Positions 35,481 to 44,824 of a stretch of 64,000 nucleotides of DNA are shown one piece after another. This stretch comes from Sulfuritalea sp. (GTDB taxonomy: Bacteria > Pseudomonadota > Gammaproteobacteria > Burkholderiales > Rhodocyclaceae). Within the stretch, counting starts at the first letter, position 1. Each line of letters begins with the position of its first letter. The DNA lies in assembly GCA_016708585.1 (NCBI GenBank), contig JADJFK010000002.1, forward strand, positions 32,434-96,433. Reading direction: 5' to 3'. Position numbers and translations under genes: made by a program. The notes beneath the pieces are model-generated. The model was not told the DNA's origin and made no database searches. It was given only the letters and a program-made list of their open reading frames with translations.

Positions 35481-36774
35481 TGTCGTCTTCCATGGGGAAA
35501 AGAATATCGCCGAGATGTTCGGCCAGATCATCGAAACTTACCCGCACCTGCGCCGGCGGCTGGTCGAAGCCGGAACGCAGAAGCTTCACGCTGACGACAT
35601 TGGCCGCCGTCTCGTCATCGCCGACTATCAATGCTATCTGCGCGCCGGAACCGTCGGCCTTTTTCATCTGCGACTTGAAGCTGCCGCCGCCGCAATGCAG
35701 GTGGATCGCAAAGCCGGCGCTGCGCAGGGCTTCGGCAACACGAAAGGCGAAACGGCCGGCGGCTTCGCCCTGGTGCACCAGATAGGCATCGGGCGCGGGC
35801 GGCTCATGGCGATGGCCCTGGTCCTGCCACAACGCGAGCAGGCGTTCGATGCCCATGGCAAAGCCGCAGGCGGGCGCCGGCTTGCCGCCCAGTTGCGCGA
35901 TCAGGCCGTCGTAACGACCGCCGGCACAGACGGTGCCCTGCGCGCCGAGCTGGTCGGTCACCCACTCGAACACGGTCAGGTTGTAGTAATCCAGCCCGCG
36001 CACCAGGCGCGGGTTGATCCGGTAGGGAATCGCCGCATCCTTGAGCAGCTGCTGCACGCCCTCGAAATGCTGCAGGGATTCCGCGCCGAGGTAGTCGATC
36101 AGCTTCGGTGCCGCCTCGACCAGTTCCTGCAGCGCGGGATTCTTGGTGTCCAGGATGCGCAGCGGATTGCTCTGCAGCCGGCGCTGCGCCTCGGCATCGA
36201 GCTGATCATGATGGCGCCCGAGATAGGCGATCAGGTCGGCGCGGTGGCGCGCCCGCTCGTCGCTCTGCCCGAGTGAATTGATTTCGAGGCGAATACCCGC
36301 GAGCCCGAGGTCGTCCCACAGCCGCGCGCACATGGCGATCTGCTCGGCGTCGATGTCCGGCCCGGCAAAGCCCATCGCCTCCACGCCGACCTGGTGGAAC
36401 TGGCGATAGCGCCCCTTCTGCGGTCGCTCGTGGCGGAACATCGGGCCCATGTACCAGAGGCGCTTGGGGCCGTCGTAAAGCAGGTTGTGCTGCAGCACGG
36501 CGCGCACGCAGGACGCCGTACCTTCCGGCCGCAACGTCAGGCTTTCGCCGTTCAGCGCATCCTCGAAGGAGTACATCTCCTTCTCGACGATGTCGGTGAC
36601 CTCGCCGATGGCGCGGGAGAACAGCGGCGTCGGCTCGACCATGGGCATGCGGATCGGCCGGTAACCGTAGGCGGCCAGCCAGTCGCGCACGGACTCCTCG
36701 AACTGCTCCCAGAGCTCGGCGTCGGCCGGCAGGATGTCGTTCATGCCGCGGACGGCTTGCAGTGTCTGGCTCAT
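35467..36774 (-). CDS. hisS: Histidyl-tRNA synthetase
   Basis: Charges tRNA-His. The 435 residues carry class II motifs: motif 1 around YRPIRMPMVEPTPLFSR, motif 2 GPMFRHERPQKGRYRQFHQ, the His-specific LVRGLDYY and GGRYDGL, and motif 3 GFAMGIERL. The C-terminal anticodon domain follows. It begins MSQTLQAVRGMNDILP, as is typical. It sits between ispG and yfgM in the minus-strand run. Confidence 0.98.
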   Translation of the reverse strand: MSQTLQAVRGMNDILPADAELWEQFEESVRDWLAAYGYRPIRMPMVEPTPLFSRAIGEVTDIVEKEMYSFEDALNGESLTLRPEGTASCVRAVLQHNLLYDGPKRLWYMGPMFRHERPQKGRYRQFHQVGVEAMGFAGPDIDAEQIAMCARLWDDLGLAGIRLEINSLGQSDERARHRADLIAYLGRHHDQLDAEAQRRLQSNPLRILDTKNPALQELVEAAPKLIDYLGAESLQHFEGVQQLLKDAAIPYRINPRLVRGLDYYNLTVFEWVTDQLGAQGTVCAGGRYDGLIAQLGGKPAPACGFAMGIERLLALWQDQGHRHEPPAPDAYLVHQGEAAGRFAFRVAEALRSAGFAIHLHCGGGSFKSQMKKADGSGAQIALIVGDDETAANVVSVKLLRSGFDQPPAQVRVSFDDLAEHLGDILFPMEDDNGNL

Positions 36775-36804
36775 GTGGGTATGGAGTCGATCCGCCCGAG
36801 GCGA

Positions 36805-38054
<1,250 letters not shown>

Positions 38055-38058
<4 letters not shown>

Positions 38059-38927
38059 TCCAGGCTGAACCGGGCGACCTCTTCGCGGGTATGCGGCTTG
38101 AGATCGATGCTGCGCTCGCCCATGAAGACGCGGACCGCCGAGGCCCTGCCGATCCAGAGCTGGAAAGGCGCCTTGCCTTCGACGTTCTGCAACGTGCCGG
38201 CCGGATATTCGCCGACGAAAACCACTTTTTGCGTCGCGTCACGGACTTCGATCCAGGAACGATCGTCGAATTCAACGCGCAAGCCGGCGTGGGGCGGCAC
38301 GGCGAGCGCCTCGCCAGCGGCGACCGGCGGGCTCTCGGCAACCACTGAGGGCGCCGGCTGCACCACCGGAACCGCCGCGGGAACCGGAGCACTGGCCGGC
38401 GCCGGCAGATCGGGACCGCCCGCCATTCCGCGCCATAGCCCGGCCAATCCGCTGCCATCCGGCAGCGTGGCAAGCCAGTAACCGCTGATTGCCAGCACCG
38501 CGGTCACCACCGCCAACGCAATCAGCCTCGACGGCACCCGCTCGCCTAGGGTGGGCTGCTCCGCGCCACCCATGTTGGTGGGCGGGCGTACATCGGTTTC
38601 GGAAACCGGTACTGCCGGATCAAGCTGGGTCAGCAGCGGGGCCGCATCGAGTTTGAGATATCGGGCGTAATTGCGCACCAGGCCGCGCACCGAGGTGGCC
38701 CCGGGCAAGCTGGCGTAATCATCCCGCTCCAGCGCCTCGATCTGGTGTGCACTGAAACGGATCACCTGCACGACATCGGCAATCGACTGGCCGCGCGCTT
38801 CCCGTGCCCGGCGCAGCGTGGCTCCCGGAGTGGCCGGCTCCACCGCCGCAGCGACCTGCTCGGTCTCCGCCGGAAGCACGTCCGGGGTTTCCGCGGCGGG
38901 ACCTTCGTTCACCGGCACCTCAGTCAT
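38055..38927 (-). CDS. rodZ: RodZ-like cytoskeletal protein (HTH + DUF4115)
   Basis: Links the MreB cytoskeleton to the membrane and supports rod shape. 290 residues: a cytoplasmic Cro-like HTH (LRRAREARGQSIADVVQVIRFSAHQIEALE, summarised as about 37-95), one membrane helix (about 150-168), a Pro/Ala/Val-rich periplasmic linker, and a C-terminal DUF4115 domain (VEFDDRSWIEVRDA). The ATG at 38927 overlaps the preceding gene by eight bases. Located between pilW/pilF and ispG, the usual context. Confidence 0.92.
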
Positions 38928-39711
38928 ATTGCCCCTGCGACAACAGCTCCTGCTCCGGGGAACCCGGAAAACGTCGGCGCAGCTGCAATGCATAGCGGGC
39001 CTCCGCCTCGCGGTTGCCCAGCTTGCGCTCGGCGCGCAAGGCCATCCAGAGCACTTCGGCCGTCGGCTCCATGGCCTTCTCGATATCGGCGGTCCACTGC
39101 CGCGATTCGGCATAGCGGCCCTGCCGGTAGGCCACCTCGGCCAGCCCGAGACGCGCCTGATTGTTGTCGGGCGCAAGGCGCAATGCCGCTGTCAGGAACT
39201 CCTGGGCCGCCTTGTCGTTCTTCACGCGAAACGCGCAAATGCCCGCGTTGGTGTACGGCTTGGTCGGGGTGGTGTACAGCGGATTCTTCGCGGCCGCCAT
39301 GAAATAGCCGATCGCTTGCTGTTCGCGGCCGGTCTGGCAGAGGAACCAGCCGTAGTTGTTGCTTATTTCCGGATCACCGGGGGCCAGACGCAGCGCCTTC
39401 TGGAAGTTCTCCTCGGCCTGCTTCAACTCGTTCAGTCCCATGTGGGTCAGTGCCAACAGATTGTAGGCCGGCGCGTAGTTTGCGTCGGCCGCAATGGCGA
39501 TACGCGCTTCCTCGAGCGCAATCGCCGAACGGCCATCGAGCAGATACAGCGATCCGAGCTCGGTATGCACCTTGGCGCGCTGCTGCTGGTCGGTCGCCGC
39601 GGTTTGCGTCGATGCAGCCTGCTGTGCGCCGGATTCGGACCCGGAACCGGTCGCCATGCAGCCGCCCAGCGCAACCAGCAACCCCAATGATGCAAAGATC
39701 ATCTTGTTCAT
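38920..39711 (-). CDS. pilW: Type IV pilus biogenesis/stability lipoprotein (PilF/PilW)
   Basis: A 263-residue outer-membrane lipoprotein (lipobox LGGC) with about six TPR repeats (e.g. YAPAYNLLALTHMGLNELKQA). PilF/PilW helps the PilQ secretin assemble or stabilises pili. The gene regularly sits between rlmN and rodZ-ispG, as here. The start overlaps the rlmN stop by four bases. Pili themselves are not encoded in this window. Confidence 0.9.
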   Translation of the reverse strand: MNKMIFASLGLLVALGGCMATGSGSESGAQQAASTQTAATDQQQRAKVHTELGSLYLLDGRSAIALEEARIAIAADANYAPAYNLLALTHMGLNELKQAEENFQKALRLAPGDPEISNNYGWFLCQTGREQQAIGYFMAAAKNPLYTTPTKPYTNAGICAFRVKNDKAAQEFLTAALRLAPDNNQARLGLAEVAYRQGRYAESRQWTADIEKAMEPTAEVLWMALRAERKLGNREAEARYALQLRRRFPGSPEQELLSQGQYD

Positions 39712-40829
39712 GAAAGCAGTTCCACTCGAGCAGAAATAGCCGCCGACGCGGCAGCGAAACCGGCGCCGCGGGAGATGCGCCGCGACCTGTCCTGCACCTT
39801 GCCGGCCAGTTGTCCGCAGGCGGCATCGATATCGTCGCCGCGCGTCTTGCGCGTCGTGGTGACGATGCCGCCCTCGATCAGGAGGGTGGCGAAACGCCTG
39901 ACCCGCTCGGCGGGCGAACGGCGAAACCCGGACGACGGAAAAGGATTGAAGGGAATCAGGTTGAACTTGCAGGGCACGTCGCGCACCAGATGCAGCAGCG
40001 CGCGGGCATCGGCGTCGCTGTCATTGACGCCGTCGAGCATCACGTACTCGAAGGTGATGAAGTCGCGCGGCGCATGCACCAGGTAGCGCCGGCAGGCGGC
40101 CATCAGGTCTGCCAGCGGATACTTGCGGTTGATCGGCACCAGCTTGTCGCGCAGGCCGTCGGTCGGCGCATGCAGCGAAACGGCGAGGGCCACCGGGCAG
40201 GCCTCGGCCAGCCGGTCCATGGCCGGCACGATGCCCGAGGTGGACACCGTGACCCGCCGCCGCGACAGGCCGTAGGCGTTGTCGTCCAGCATCAGGCGCA
40301 GTGCCGGCACCAGGTTGTCGAAATTGGCCAGCGGCTCGCCCATACCCATCAGCACCACGTTGCTGATGATGCGCTCTCCGCCCGAGGAGAATCCCAAAGC
40401 CCGATTGGCCTGCCACAACTGGCCGATGATCTCGGCCGTGGTCAGATTCCGGTTGAAGCCCTGCCGGCCGGTGGAGCAGAACGCGCATTCCAGCGCACAA
40501 CCGGCCTGCGAAGAAACACAGAGCGTGCCGCGGTCATCCTCGGGAATGAATACGGTTTCCACCGCGTTGCGATTGCCGACATCGAACAGGAACTTGCGCG
40601 TGCCGTCTTCAGACAGTTTGTCGCTGATAGTCGGCGCCGGCGACACGGTGGCCGTGGTCAGGAGCTTCTCGCGCAACGACTTGGCGATGTCGGTCATCGC
40701 ATTGAAGTCGCCCTCCCCGCGTTGATGGATCCAGCGCAGCACCTGGCGCGCGCGGAAGGGCTTGTCGCCCTGCTGCGCGAACCAGGCGGTCAGGCCTTCC
40801 GCATCGAAATCGAGGAGGTTAACGCTCAT
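39708..40829 (-). CDS. rlmN: 23S rRNA (A2503-C2) / tRNA (A37-C2) methyltransferase
   Basis: Radical SAM enzyme methylating A2503 of 23S rRNA and A37 of some tRNAs. 373 residues; the [4Fe-4S] motif is in GCALECAFCSTG (CxxxCxxC), with the catalytic Cys in the C-terminal region (DDIDAACGQL) and SAM-binding GMGEPLANFDN. The variable N-terminal strand TVSPAPTI is encoded by a degenerate dispersed-repeat copy. Follows ndk by six bases. Confidence 0.96.
   Translation of the reverse strand: MSVNLLDFDAEGLTAWFAQQGDKPFRARQVLRWIHQRGEGDFNAMTDIAKSLREKLLTTATVSPAPTISDKLSEDGTRKFLFDVGNRNAVETVFIPEDDRGTLCVSSQAGCALECAFCSTGRQGFNRNLTTAEIIGQLWQANRALGFSSGGERIISNVVLMGMGEPLANFDNLVPALRLMLDDNAYGLSRRRVTVSTSGIVPAMDRLAEACPVALAVSLHAPTDGLRDKLVPINRKYPLADLMAACRRYLVHAPRDFITFEYVMLDGVNDSDADARALLHLVRDVPCKFNLIPFNPFPSSGFRRSPAERVRRFATLLIEGGIVTTTRKTRGDDIDAACGQLAGKVQDRSRRISRGAGFAAASAAISARVELLS
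40626..40650 (+). repeat. Probable degenerate dispersed 25-bp repeat copy (inside rlmN)
   Basis: 20 of 25 match. Read on the opposite strand, it encodes TVSPAPTI, echoing the PAPT of the LysR copy. Confidence 0.45.
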
Positions 40830-40835
40830 TCCTGC

Positions 40836-41261
40836 TCAGCGCGAGTAAACGTTCAGCGCCGGGAAGAAATAGGCAATCTCGACCGCCGCGGTTTCCGGCG
40901 CATCCGAGCCATGCACGGCATTGGCATCGATGCTGTCGGCGAAGTCGGCGCGGATGGTGCCCGGCGCCGCCTTCTTCGGATCAGTGGCGCCCATCAGGTC
41001 GCGATTCTTGGCAATCGCGCCCTCGCCTTCGAGCACCTGGACCATCACCGGCCCGGAAATCATGAACTCGACCAGGTCCTTGAAGAAGGGACGGTCCTTG
41101 TGCACGGCATAGAAACCCTCGGCGTCCTTGCGCGAAAGGTGAATCATGCGCGATGCGGCGATCTTGAGACCGTTGGTCTCGAAGCGGGAATAGATCTTGC
41201 CGATCACGTTCTTTGCAACTGCGTCGGGTTTGATGATCGACAGGGTACGTTCGACAGCCAT
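40836..41261 (-). CDS. ndk: Nucleoside diphosphate kinase
   Basis: Transfers the gamma phosphate from ATP to other nucleoside diphosphates. The 141 residues include TLSIIKPDAVAKN at the start and the phospho-acceptor His in NAVHGSDAPETA. GGAG is six bases upstream of the ATG at 41261; the longer frame upstream is not family-like. First gene of the long minus-strand run to purA. Confidence 0.98.
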   Translation of the reverse strand: MAVERTLSIIKPDAVAKNVIGKIYSRFETNGLKIAASRMIHLSRKDAEGFYAVHKDRPFFKDLVEFMISGPVMVQVLEGEGAIAKNRDLMGATDPKKAAPGTIRADFADSIDANAVHGSDAPETAAVEIAYFFPALNVYSR

Positions 41262-41470
41262 TACTTTCTCCAGAAGAGGTTGAATTTCAAGTTTTAATGA
41301 GACATCCCGGCGAGGGATATCGTTCGCGGCAAGGTGCCACGGACATGAATAGCTAACATGATATTTTAGCTCAGTTTCTTGCCGGAAATCCGGCCGGCGC
41401 AGGCCCGCCTGCACAAAACGAAGCGAAGTTTCAGTGCAGGCTGATGCCTGCGAAAGTAGACGTTATGCCG

Positions 41471-41503
41471 GAAAAAACAAAGGCCCGGGGTTTCCGGGCC
41501 TTG
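41471..41503 (-). terminator. Terminator of dctPQM
   Basis: Minus strand: AAGGCCCGG pairs with CCGGGCCTT (41480-41488 and 41494-41502), followed by TTGTTTTTTC. Confidence 0.8.
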
Positions 41504-41505
41504 TC

Positions 41506-41545
41506 GCAGTTGCAGTTGCAGTTGCAGTTGCAGTTGCAGTTGCAG
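41506..41545 (+). repeat. Hexanucleotide tandem repeat (GCAGTT) x 6.7
   Basis: Forty bases of perfect GCAGTT units between the dctM stop and its terminator. The rest of the 41262-41551 gap holds only the ndk leader and the dctPQM terminator. Confidence 0.95.
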
Positions 41546-41551
41546 CGGACG

Positions 41552-42835
41552 CTACATCATGCCCAGATACTTCGGGAACCAGATCGACAGGCCTGGCCAG
41601 TAAGTTACCAAGCCCAGGAAACAAAGCATCGACAACAGCCAGGGCCAGACCGCGACCGTCAACTCGGTAATACCCATCTTAGTGATACCCGACGCCACAT
41701 ACAGGTTCAGACCCACCGGCGGATGGCACATGCCGACTTCCATGTTCACCACCATGATGATGCCGAAGTGCACCGGGTCGATGCCCAACTTGATCGCCAC
41801 CGGGAACAGGATGGGGGCGAAGATCAGCACGATCGACGACGGCTCCATGAAGTTGCCGGCCAGCAACAGGATGATGTTGCAGGCCAGGAGGAATGTGATC
41901 ATCCCCAGGCCATGACCCAGCATCCAGTCCGCCAGCGCCTGCGGGATGTTCTCGTTGGTCATGATGAAGGAGAACAGCACGGCGTTGGTGATGATGTAGA
42001 GCAACATCGCCGACATGTTGGCCGAGTTGAGCAGCACGCGCGGCACGTCCTTCATGCCGAGGTCCTTGTATACGAAGACCGCGACAAAGAAGGCATACAC
42101 CGCACTCATGGCCGCCGCCTCGGTCGGCGTGAACATGCCCGAGTAGATGCCGCCCATGACGATGATGATCAGCAGCAAGCCCCAAGCCGACTCGCGGAAC
42201 GCCTTGAACTGCTCGGGAAACGTAGCCTTGGGCAGGCGCGGATAGTCGAACTTGCGCGCTCGGTAGTAAGTCACGCCACCGAGTACCATGGCCAGACCGA
42301 TGCCAGGCACCACGCCTGCCATGAACAGGGCGCCGACCGAAGTATTGGTCGCCACCGAGTACATTACCATCACGATCGAAGGCGGGATCAGGATGCCCAG
42401 CGCGCCCGAAGTCGTGATTACGCCGGCGCCGAACTTGTTCGGGAAACCGGCCTTGACCATCGCCGGCAACAGGATTGAGCCGATCGCCACGACGGTTGCC
42501 GGCGAAGAACCGGAAATCGCGGCGAACAAGGCACAAGCAACGACGCCCGACAGGCCAAGGCCTCCATGCCAATGCCCGACCATTGACGAAGCGAAGCGGA
42601 TCATGCGTTTCGCCACCCCACCGTGGGTCAGGAAGTTGCCAGCCAGGATGAAGAAAGGGATCGCCATGATCTCGAACTTCTCTATGCCGGTAAACAACTT
42701 CAGGGCGACCGATTCGAGAGGCACCTGGGTAAACATGAAGAGGAAGCTCAGTACGGTCAGGCCGAGGGAAATCGAAATCGGCATACCGGTGAGCATCAAG
42801 CCCAAAAGGATCACGAAGATGATGGTGGCGTTCAT
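41552..42835 (-). CDS. dctM: TRAP transporter large permease subunit
   Basis: The main membrane channel of a tripartite ATP-independent periplasmic transporter, driven by a sodium gradient in known cases. 427 residues with about 12 hydrophobic segments and DctM family blocks (PFFILAGNFLTHGGVAKRMI, ISGSSPATVVAIGSI). Its ATG overlaps the dctQ stop (ATGA). A C4-dicarboxylate substrate is inferred from the DctP partner and the neighbouring dctSR. Confidence 0.94.
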   Translation of the reverse strand: MNATIIFVILLGLMLTGMPISISLGLTVLSFLFMFTQVPLESVALKLFTGIEKFEIMAIPFFILAGNFLTHGGVAKRMIRFASSMVGHWHGGLGLSGVVACALFAAISGSSPATVVAIGSILLPAMVKAGFPNKFGAGVITTSGALGILIPPSIVMVMYSVATNTSVGALFMAGVVPGIGLAMVLGGVTYYRARKFDYPRLPKATFPEQFKAFRESAWGLLLIIIVMGGIYSGMFTPTEAAAMSAVYAFFVAVFVYKDLGMKDVPRVLLNSANMSAMLLYIITNAVLFSFIMTNENIPQALADWMLGHGLGMITFLLACNIILLLAGNFMEPSSIVLIFAPILFPVAIKLGIDPVHFGIIMVVNMEVGMCHPPVGLNLYVASGITKMGITELTVAVWPWLLSMLCFLGLVTYWPGLSIWFPKYLGMM

Positions 42836-43572
42836 TTCGGTTCTCCTCCCAGATCTTCCTTGCGTCGATCCGGGTCGGTCGGTACGTTCTGCGTGCGACG
42901 GTCGTTGCCGACCATCGTGTGTTTCAGGTCATGCATGTGCAGGTTGTCGTCCATGGATAGCACGTCGACATCCACCGGCGGCGCCTCATCTTCCAGTCCA
43001 TCGACATGGCCATGATCGTGATGCGGCAGTTCTCCGGTCTTGACGAAACTGACCAAAACCTGCAGGAAGCGAAAGCACATCAGGCTGCTGCCCAGCGGAA
43101 TCGCCGAATACACGATCCAGGTAGGCCACTCCAGGTCCGGCGTGGTGGGACCCTCGGGAACATCACCGACCGAAATGCCCAAAGTAGTGAAAATTGCGTA
43201 GTGCGCGCCGTTCTCCCAGACGAAGTTCGCACCCAGCGTGCCGACGATGCCGGTAAACAGCGCTCCGGCTGCCAGGCCGAATATGATGAACTTGCTGCGC
43301 ATCCTGTCTTCCAGCCGATTGATCAGCACGTCGACGCCGACGTGGATGCCGGTGCGCACGCCGTAGGCGGCACCGAACTTGGCCATCCAGACGAACATGA
43401 TGATGCAGAGTTCCTGCGCCCAGCTGAAGTTGAGTGACAGCAGCCAATCCTGCACCCCGGGGATCCCGGCGCTGGCGGCATAGCGATGGACAACCGCGGC
43501 GAATATGATCAACGTCGCGGCGCCCATGAGGAAGGTGATCAACCACTCCTCAAGATGATCGAGAAATTTCAT
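42832..43572 (-). CDS. dctQ: TRAP transporter small permease subunit with His/Asp-rich tail
   Basis: Four-helix DctQ subunit coupling DctM to the transport complex. 246 residues from MKFLDHLEEWL at 43572 (GGGGGAG upstream). The helices end near residue 176. The last 67 residues are an unusual polar tail with GELPHHDHGHVDG, DVDVLSMDD and a basic end, making the protein longer than most DctQ subunits. Between dctP and dctM in the usual order. Confidence 0.92.
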   Translation of the reverse strand: MKFLDHLEEWLITFLMGAATLIIFAAVVHRYAASAGIPGVQDWLLSLNFSWAQELCIIMFVWMAKFGAAYGVRTGIHVGVDVLINRLEDRMRSKFIIFGLAAGALFTGIVGTLGANFVWENGAHYAIFTTLGISVGDVPEGPTTPDLEWPTWIVYSAIPLGSSLMCFRFLQVLVSFVKTGELPHHDHGHVDGLEDEAPPVDVDVLSMDDNLHMHDLKHTMVGNDRRTQNVPTDPDRRKEDLGGEPK

Positions 43573-43671
43573 GGAAATGCTCCCCCGGATTGACAGCTGT
43601 CTGCTGAATGCTAATAGGGTGAAAGCGGCCGCCGGCGCGATCACGTGCCGGCGGTTTGATACCTATACGAC

Positions 43672-44676
43672 TTAAAGCGTATTGGGGTCGAAGCCGGTTT
43701 CCTTGTAGATCGACTGCAGCAGATCCTTGCCCACGCGGTCGGCCATCTTGGAGTGCACAGGCGCCATCGCCTTCTTGAACGCCAGACGTTCTTCCTTGGT
43801 CGGCACATAGACGGCGGTCTTGCCGCTCTTCTTGACACCCTCGAGCGACATGTCGTTCTCTTCCTGGGCGATCTTGTTGGCGTAGGCGGTGGCCTCCTTC
43901 ATGGCGGCCTCAAGTTGGCCGCGGACGTCGGCGGGCAGGCCGTCCCAGAACTTCTTGTTCACGATTACCGCATAGCCAAGGTAGCCGTGATTGGTCAGGG
44001 TCAGATGCTTCTGGACTTCATGCATCTTCTGCGTGTAGAGGTTCGAGATCGGATTCTCGGTACCATCGACAACACCGGTCTGCAGGGCCTGATAGACCTC
44101 GGAGAAGGCCATCACCTGCGGCAGGCCGCCGACCGAGCGAATCTGCTCTTCGAGAACCTTCGACGACTGGATGCGCAGCTTCTTGCCCTTGAGGTCGGCT
44201 GGAGCCTTGATCGGCGTATTGGCGGAGAAGGACTTGAAGCCGTTGTCCCAGAAAGCCAGCCCCTTGATGCCCTTGGGCTCAAGTTTGGCCAGCATTCCCG
44301 CCCCGATCGGTCCCTGGGTGATCTTGTGCAGATCGGCGGTGTCGTCAAAGATGTAGGGGAAATCGAAGGCCTCGAACTCCTTGACGCCCAGCGGCCCGAA
44401 CTTGGCCAGCGACGGTGCCAGCATCTGCACGGCACCCAGTTGCAGCGCCTCCATCTCCTCCTTGTCCTTGTATAAGGCGCTGTTGGCATAGACCTCTACC
44501 TTGGCCTTGCCCTTGGTCAGTTCCGCGGCCTTTTTGGCGAAAAATTCCGATGCCTTGCCCTTGGGCGTGTCGGCGGCCACCACGTGACTGAACTTGATGA
44601 CGATCGGGGCCTGGGCCAGCGCCACCAATGAGAACGTCGCGGCCACTAGGCCGACAATTGCTGTACGGACTTTCAT
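43672..44676 (-). CDS. dctP: TRAP transporter solute-binding protein, DctP family
   Basis: Periplasmic binding protein that captures the substrate for DctQM. 334 residues with a signal peptide (about 1-22, ending ALAQA). The ligand-clamp Arg is in KLRIQSSKVLEEQIRSVG, and the ENPISNLYTQK block of the C4-dicarboxylate subgroup is present. AGGAGG precedes the ATG at 44676. First gene of dctPQM, divergent from dctS. Confidence 0.95.
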   Translation of the reverse strand: MKVRTAIVGLVAATFSLVALAQAPIVIKFSHVVAADTPKGKASEFFAKKAAELTKGKAKVEVYANSALYKDKEEMEALQLGAVQMLAPSLAKFGPLGVKEFEAFDFPYIFDDTADLHKITQGPIGAGMLAKLEPKGIKGLAFWDNGFKSFSANTPIKAPADLKGKKLRIQSSKVLEEQIRSVGGLPQVMAFSEVYQALQTGVVDGTENPISNLYTQKMHEVQKHLTLTNHGYLGYAVIVNKKFWDGLPADVRGQLEAAMKEATAYANKIAQEENDMSLEGVKKSGKTAVYVPTKEERLAFKKAMAPVHSKMADRVGKDLLQSIYKETGFDPNTL

Positions 44677-44824
44677 TTTCACTCCTCCTAGACTATGTTG
44701 TGCGCTCAAGGCTACCACTCCTCACGCTGAGGTGGCGTGGATTTTCCGCTCACACCCCGGTCCTGACTATTGTGGATTTCCGCAAACGACGGCCCGCAGG
44801 GATAAGGCAGGCTAAGATTGCGAC
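44677..44824. promoter_or_regulatory. dctP/dctS divergent control region with direct repeats
   Basis: GTGGATTTTCCGC (44737-44749) and GTGGATTTCCGC (44772-44783) are direct repeats spaced about three helical turns apart, a plausible DctR operator. No sigma54-type -24/-12 sequence was found. Confidence 0.4.

Noticed and set aside
44690..44780. Sigma54 promoter for dctPQM
   Set aside because: No GG-N10-GC pair in a proper context on the minus strand, and DctR belongs to the FixJ family, not the NtrC family.
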